Positions 49,652-53,714 of a stretch of 53,714 nt of DNA are shown here, piece after piece. The DNA is from a virus: positions 1 to 53,714 of IMG/VR virus record IMGVR_UViG_3300020465_000886. One strand, written 5' to 3'. Each line of letters starts with the position of its first letter. The first letter of the stretch is position 1. The notes under the pieces are model-generated. The model saw nothing but the letters and a program-made list of their open reading frames with translations, searched no databases and had not been told where the DNA came from. The position numbers and the translations under genes were made by a program.

Positions 49652-49680
49652 ATTATACACTTTATAAAAATGAAAGTCAA
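49652..49680 (-). promoter_or_regulatory. Sigma70-like promoter of dnaJ-clpA with start codon at +1
   Basis: TTGACT (49675-49680), 17 bp, TATAAT (49652-49657). Lies in the gap between the acyl carrier protein and dnaJ genes. Confidence 0.8.
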
Positions 49681-49688
49681 GGACAAAG

Positions 49689-49919
49689 TTAGGAGAGATT
49701 TTCTACTAAATCTATTATATCTTGGATAGTTTGTATGCTATCGATTTCATCATCTGTTGTTTCAATGTCAAACTCTTTTTCAAGTTCTAAAACAACTTGA
49801 ACACTATCCAAACTGTCAAAGTTTAAATCGTCGAATACATGTGCTTCAGGAACAATTTTATCCTTGTCAATTCTAAGTTCTTCTGATATAATTTTTGTAA
49901 TACGTTCTACGGTGGTCAT
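49689..49919 (-). CDS. acpP: Acyl carrier protein
   Basis: 76 residues, the normal ACP length, acidic four-helix protein. NFDSLDSVQVVLELEKEFD has the DSL motif with Ser36 for the phosphopantetheine arm. It carries acyl chains for lipid or other acyl transfers. The host's holo-ACP synthase would have to charge it. Two nt after the lipoprotein gene, so it is in the operon of envelope genes. Confidence 0.9.
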   Translation of the reverse strand: MTTVERITKIISEELRIDKDKIVPEAHVFDDLNFDSLDSVQVVLELEKEFDIETTDDEIDSIQTIQDIIDLVENLS

Positions 49920-49921
49920 AA

Positions 49922-50659
49922 TTAATCTTTTGTATTGCCTATACTAGGTATAAGCGATTTTAAACTAAAACCTGAGTTTTCCTCTACTTCAGGTTCAACA
50001 GAAGCCTGTTCGTTATCTGCTTTTGCTTCTTCTACTTGTTGTTCTTGTCTTTCTTTGTTCTCTTCTAACCAACCATCAGGTCCTTTGGGTGCAGTTGCTT
50101 CTCTATAATAGTAAATTATATCTTTTTGTTGGTTAATGTATCTTTTTATTTCTTGCAAGTTAGCAGACATTTTTTCATATCCTACAGGAGTAACTGCAAA
50201 TATTACAAAGTCACCATCTAACATTAATTCTACTTCTGCTATTTTTTGTTGCAAGTTACCACATACTTGTATTACACCATTGCCATCTTCTAACTGTGGT
50301 AATTCAATTCTATTGCCTTCAGCATCACGTTTTACTTTACGTCTTGTTTCTTGCTTTTCTTCATCAAAGTATTCTTCATATTCAAATCTTTCTGTAGTGT
50401 AATACCATTTGCCTTCTGATAATGTCTTTTTACCTGTTGCAGGTTTGCATGGAGTGTTGGTAATTACTTTCCATTCTACATCATTAAGTTGAATCTCAGG
50501 TGGTAAAGGTGGAGCATAAATCTCTACTTCAACAGTTTCCGTAATTACTTTGACTGGAGGTAATGGTTGATATCCTCCTCTAGACGCACATGCAGTCATT
50601 AGAACTGTAAGTGCAATAATTGAAAATGTCTTAAATGTTCTGTTTCTTAAAATATCCAT
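49922..50659 (-). CDS. Lipoprotein, possible outer-membrane spanin
   Basis: 245 residues. Signal peptide II with TFSIIALTVLMTACASR, lipobox Cys24. A Pro/Val-rich stretch, two Cys later, and a charged, helical C-terminal half follow. Much longer than usual Rz1-like lipoproteins. Its position after a membrane coiled-coil protein suggests an outer-membrane spanin, but a structural or exclusion role is also possible. Confidence 0.6.
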   Translation of the reverse strand: MDILRNRTFKTFSIIALTVLMTACASRGGYQPLPPVKVITETVEVEIYAPPLPPEIQLNDVEWKVITNTPCKPATGKKTLSEGKWYYTTERFEYEEYFDEEKQETRRKVKRDAEGNRIELPQLEDGNGVIQVCGNLQQKIAEVELMLDGDFVIFAVTPVGYEKMSANLQEIKRYINQQKDIIYYYREATAPKGPDGWLEENKERQEQQVEEAKADNEQASVEPEVEENSGFSLKSLIPSIGNTKD

Positions 50660-50799
50660 ATCAATAATAGTGTCAGGACTACTCCTTTAAAAAAAGAAAT
50701 CCAATATGCTGTGTATTCATCGATGTTTAATTTGTACATCCAATTATCTATTTGAGTGTTATGCCAATCTCTTAACTTTTCTAATTGTTCACTAATCAT
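50647..50799 (-). CDS. 50-residue C-tail membrane protein
   Basis: Short ORF MISEQLEKLRDWHNTQIDNW, polar for 30 residues, with one helix at the C-terminus (FFKGVVLTLLLIWIF). The start overlaps the coiled-coil gene by 8 nt and its end overlaps the lipoprotein start by 13 nt. A tail-anchored protein; may be a holin or antiholin-like part of the lysis set. Confidence 0.6.
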   Translation of the reverse strand: MISEQLEKLRDWHNTQIDNWMYKLNIDEYTAYWISFFKGVVLTLLLIWIF

Positions 50800-51229
50800 C
50801 TTTTCTCTCAACCTCATCTAGGTTTGCTACTTCTTTACTGTCTTGTTCAACTGCATCAAATACTTCCTTTGTTGCATTGTTGGCCCTATCTTCAATCATA
50901 CCAGGTCTTAACCTAGATAATTTTGTGAAGTTATGGTCTTTAAAAATTTGTTGTGCGTCTTTGGCTTGTCTTTCCCATTCATTAGACTTAACTGTTAAAT
51001 CACTAATCTGTTCTATTTGTCTACTTGCAGTTTCTTCTAAACTCTTAATAGTTTTCTCATTAATCTCAGCCGCACTTTGTAATGCCACATTTTGTTGGTT
51101 TAATACATCTATTTGTCTTTGCTGTTGTTCTACAGTTTTGTTTAGGTTGCCAACAATAAAACTATGGGCACCCCAGGCAAACAGTAATGCTATTCCTACA
51201 AATGGTAATGAACGTATAAAACTTAACAT
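50792..51229 (-). CDS. Inner-membrane coiled-coil protein, spanin-like (Rz/LysB type)
   Basis: 145 residues. One membrane helix at 7-22, then a long coiled coil (30-85) rich in Gln/Glu/Lys, ending with LSRLRPGMIEDRANNATKEV. N-in single span plus periplasmic coiled coil is the i-spanin design. The lipoprotein gene downstream could be the partner. Overlaps the upstream gene by 7 nt. Confidence 0.6.
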   Translation of the reverse strand: MLSFIRSLPFVGIALLFAWGAHSFIVGNLNKTVEQQQRQIDVLNQQNVALQSAAEINEKTIKSLEETASRQIEQISDLTVKSNEWERQAKDAQQIFKDHNFTKLSRLRPGMIEDRANNATKEVFDAVEQDSKEVANLDEVERKDD

Positions 51230-51981
51230 GGCCTTGCTATTAACACTTGGTCAGTAGCAGGATTATGAAATACTATATGTTTGTTGATTGGTATGATGTT
51301 TAAATTACCTCTCATGCTCTCTAAAGTTTTCACTAATGACTTATCCCAATCGAAGTCTAATGCCGCTTCGGATATGCCTGCTTCTTCTAGTGTTACCTTT
51401 CCTTCTCCAAATTTTACAAATTCTAACTGTACGTTATACTTATAGTCCTTTAAAGTTAGAATGTCATTTTCTAGAACCGCACTTTGGATTATTGCATTGT
51501 CTTTTAAGAAGTTTACAATGCTTTCTTCCTTTTTGCTTTTCTTATCTGCTTCAAATTCTTCTTTAGTCATATACTTGTCAGGATCTGTGATAACATATTC
51601 ATCTAACAATGGATCTGATATATCAAAAGAATCATCTGACAAGAGAGGTTTTACTTTCCAATTCATTCTGCCTGATGTGTTTTCTATATCTAAAACATAC
51701 TCTTTTAACTTATCCAATAATCCTTCTTCTCTGTCTACTTCTACAAACACCATATAAAGATTGTCCTCATTTGGATTAGGTGTTACTTCAACATCTCTGA
51801 AATTGAAATGACTTTTTTGTAAAAAGTTTTTAAGGTCTGCTCCAACTTTTTCTTCAGTAACGTAAAAACCTATTACAGATATTTCTTCTTTCTTACCTGT
51901 TTTAGGTTCATACTCATCTATACTAATGTTAGATGAAATTACTTCTTCTAAGTCACCGTGCCTAATATTTTCATTTATCAT
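51223..51981 (-). CDS. Conserved marine phage protein, likely virion-linked
   Basis: 252 residues, acidic, alpha/beta. It pairs with the next gene in the same late operon and overlaps it by 4 nt. A ferredoxin-like first domain is suggested by NLYMVFVEVDREEG and a helical C-terminal domain follows. Function unknown. Confidence 0.65.
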   Translation of the reverse strand: MINENIRHGDLEEVISSNISIDEYEPKTGKKEEISVIGFYVTEEKVGADLKNFLQKSHFNFRDVEVTPNPNEDNLYMVFVEVDREEGLLDKLKEYVLDIENTSGRMNWKVKPLLSDDSFDISDPLLDEYVITDPDKYMTKEEFEADKKSKKEESIVNFLKDNAIIQSAVLENDILTLKDYKYNVQLEFVKFGEGKVTLEEAGISEAALDFDWDKSLVKTLESMRGNLNIIPINKHIVFHNPATDQVLIARPC

Positions 51982-52535
51982 ATTATAGGTGCTCCTGGAT
52001 CTACTGGTGGTGCTAAAGGATCAGCCTGTGGTTGTTGGTCTAATGATTGGTCTTTTGCACTTTGGATATCTTCCATATCAATGTAGGCATCTTCTGCCGC
52101 TTCAACTTGCTCTGTGCTAAACTCATCTACAAATCTTCTTGGCATTTTGATTTCTACAATCCATACAGGCAATCTTTCTGTTTTAGCAACACGTCTTGGA
52201 AGTGTTCCTCTTACTTTGATTTCTGTATCTTCTATGCCTTCAATCTTTTTTGATTTAACTAAATCGTCTTTGTACATTTTAACTTTACAGTCATTTTCTC
52301 TAAGACGTCTAATTGCATATGGATCAGGCATATCTTCTTGTGGATACATTAACGCAACTTCAATAAAATACCTGCCTAATTTAGGGCCAGCAACTATTTC
52401 TCCTTTGTTCCAGTTCTTGTAAGCATAAACATCAAAACTGTCTATAACACCTTCGAACTCTAACAACATGTCTAAAAGAGTATTTGTTTGTGATATCTTC
52501 TTTACGTTGTCGTTTATAATCTTTAATGTTTGCAT
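51978..52535 (-). CDS. Conserved marine phage protein, first of a late operon
   Basis: 185 residues, alpha/beta with a disordered Pro/Gln/Asp-rich tail (QPQADPLAPPVDPGAPI). Similar in style to the virion-linked proteins of T4-like marine phages. A late box at 52555-52566 lies upstream. Function unknown. Confidence 0.65.
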   Translation of the reverse strand: MQTLKIINDNVKKISQTNTLLDMLLEFEGVIDSFDVYAYKNWNKGEIVAGPKLGRYFIEVALMYPQEDMPDPYAIRRLRENDCKVKMYKDDLVKSKKIEGIEDTEIKVRGTLPRRVAKTERLPVWIVEIKMPRRFVDEFSTEQVEAAEDAYIDMEDIQSAKDQSLDQQPQADPLAPPVDPGAPII

Positions 52536-52554
52536 ATTAATATCCTTCGTTACT

Positions 52555-52566
52555 GTTATTTATCAC
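52555..52566 (-). promoter_or_regulatory. T4-like late promoter
   Basis: GTGATAAATAAC on the minus strand, about 20 nt before the ATG at 52535; it lies in a divergent region with the plus-strand phoH gene. Confidence 0.65.
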
Positions 52567-52726
52567 TTTTAAATAAGATGTGTTAATAATTAAAAACCGA
52601 AACTAAATAATATTGTAATATGAAAATACTACACATACAAAACAAATCATTCTTTTCCCCCTATAGTCGTAACTTAGGTGAGCATATCGCTCAGGGGAAT
52701 CACTATGGCAGAGACAGGAGCATAAC

Positions 52727-53470
52727 ATGTCTAGAAAAAAACGCAAAGAACGAGAATTTAAAACAAGATTTAAGGAGAGTCAATATTTGAAAATATTACA
52801 AGGTGGTCAAGTCGAGACAATAAAACGGCAAACCCAGGTTCGCATAGTTCCCAGAAACTTTAAGCAAGACGAACTACTAGGTCTATTAACAGACCAAACA
52901 AAGCATATAGTGTTTACAACAGGCCCTGCAGGCACAGGTAAAACAATGATAAGCACCTTACATGCAATAAAACAATTCAAAGAACGTAGAGTAGATAAAA
53001 TAGTCATTACGAGACCAGCAGTAAGTGTAGATGAACAACACGGTTTCTTGCCAGGTACATTACAAGAAAAGATGGCACCATGGACTAGACCCATATTTGA
53101 TATTATGGAAGAGTTTTATCACCCTAAAGAAATAGAATATCTTTTAGAAAATAACAAACTAGAAATAGCACCATTGGCATATATGAGAGGTAGAACATTT
53201 AAAAATGCTGTTGTGTTAGCAGATGAAATGCAAAATGCAACACCAGAACAAATGAAAATGTTATTAACAAGAATAGGAGATAACAGCCAACTTATAGTAA
53301 ATGGTGACTTAAACCAACACGATAGAGGTTACGAAGCCAACGGACTTAAAAACTTCTTGGATAAATTAAATGATACAGAGTCAACAATGATTGCACATGT
53401 AGAATTTGATAAAAGGCATGTTGAAAGACATCCGGCTGTAAGTGAAGTACTTAAGATTTATCAAACATAA
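52727..53470 (+). CDS. phoH: PhoH-like ATPase
   Basis: 247 residues. Walker A GPAGTGKTM and Walker B VVLADEMQNATPEQMKMLLTR, with RPAVSVDEQHGFLPG between, are typical of PhoH. The family is a P-loop NTPase common in marine phages; its cellular job is not agreed. AGGAG precedes the ATG by seven nt. It is a solitary plus-strand gene ending in a 20-nt convergent overlap with the last gene. Confidence 0.92.
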   Translation: MSRKKRKEREFKTRFKESQYLKILQGGQVETIKRQTQVRIVPRNFKQDELLGLLTDQTKHIVFTTGPAGTGKTMISTLHAIKQFKERRVDKIVITRPAVSVDEQHGFLPGTLQEKMAPWTRPIFDIMEEFYHPKEIEYLLENNKLEIAPLAYMRGRTFKNAVVLADEMQNATPEQMKMLLTRIGDNSQLIVNGDLNQHDRGYEANGLKNFLDKLNDTESTMIAHVEFDKRHVERHPAVSEVLKIYQT

Positions 53471-53672
53471 TAGATAATTGTCTTAACACTTCTTCGCATA
53501 ATGGGCCGAACTGGCAGTCTTCAATATCATGAAGTTCTCTCATTCGGTCCACTGCACTTTGAACTGCTCTTAATGGATCTGGTCTTCCTTGTTCCAAATG
53601 TTTAAATACAAAACCATTCTCTTTGAACTCTGGCTCTGATAATATCTGTTCTGCTAAATTCCCTATATCCAT
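53451..53672 (-). CDS. Small hypothetical phage protein
   Basis: 73 residues, acidic, helical (LRAVQSAVDRMRELHDIED), soluble; AAGGA before the ATG. Overlaps phoH tail to tail. Unrecognised. Confidence 0.65.
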   Translation of the reverse strand: MDIGNLAEQILSEPEFKENGFVFKHLEQGRPDPLRAVQSAVDRMRELHDIEDCQFGPLCEEVLRQLSIMFDKS

Positions 53673-53714
53673 AAATCCTTATCTTTTTTTGACCCTTAGT
53701 AAAACAAGTATTTA

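Noticed and set aside
52620-52796. 58-codon plus-strand ORF just before and into phoH
   Set aside because: It has no ribosome site, overlaps the well-supported phoH start by about 70 nt in another frame and shows no recognisable pattern.
1-53714. CRISPR array, insertion sequence or attachment site
   Set aside because: No regularly spaced repeats, transposase or integrase were seen; repeats in fibre genes are coding modules.

Overview
The window reads as part of the genome of a marine T4-like (Straboviridae/Kyanoviridae-type) contractile-tailed phage. A T4 gp43-type DNA polymerase, a gp45-type sliding clamp, an RNase H-type 5' nuclease and PhoH lie beside long fibre-like proteins with collagen repeats and many small overlapping ORFs. 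The DNA is AT-rich and almost every gene is on the minus strand; only 25978-26597 and 52727-53470 are on plus. No photosystem genes are seen, and a membrane cytochrome c plus an alternative oxidase suggest a respiring marine bacterium, probably a proteobacterium, as host. The host cannot be fixed from this sequence.

Layout, read along the minus strand from high to low coordinates. 53.7-49.7 kb: phoH, conserved phage genes, candidate spanin-like genes and an acyl carrier protein. 49.6-46.0 kb: an early dnaJ-clpA operon. 45.9-36.4 kb: late virion genes, including three giant repetitive fibre-like proteins. 36.3-28.5 kb: single genes and short operons, most with their own sigma70-like promoter: a glycine-zipper protein, a MoxR/CobS-like ATPase, a metallopeptidase-VWA protein, a phosphoesterase, an SDR protein and a HAD phosphatase. 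27.7-25.6 kb: a fibre-like protein, a divergent holin-like pair and a DsbA-like protein. 25.5-20.0 kb: DNA polymerase, clamp and DpdA-like transglycosylase. 19.8-12.4 kb: sugar and redox enzymes, DoxX-like protein, alternative oxidase, several tiny membrane proteins, QueD-like protein, an Hc1-like protein, a glycosyltransferase and an epimerase. 12.3-9.2 kb: phosphoribosyltransferase, FolE, an unknown protein, flavodoxin and QueE. 9.1-3.7 kb: many small genes, cupin, 5' nuclease, two glutaredoxins and cytochrome c. 3.6-0.7 kb: a late operon with two tandem SGNH hydrolases.

How it may work together. FolE, QueD-like, flavodoxin, QueE and a DpdA-like enzyme form a 7-deazaguanine pathway that could end in DNA modification. 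No QueC is present here, so the inserted base could be CDG rather than preQ0, unless queC lies elsewhere. dpdA is translationally coupled to the sliding-clamp gene. Alternative oxidase, a DoxX-like protein, membrane cytochrome c, two glutaredoxins, a paralogous membrane-protein pair and several micro-proteins look like a respiratory/redox take-over set.

Two promoter classes can be read directly: sigma70-like (TTGACT/A, 15-17 bp, TATAAT, often with an A-tract upstream) before replication and take-over genes, and T4-like late boxes (NGATAAATA or TATAAATA) before virion genes. Three sigma70-driven genes have their ATG at the predicted +1, and one late gene nearly so, which suggests leaderless translation. 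No tRNA, CRISPR array or insertion sequence was recognised.
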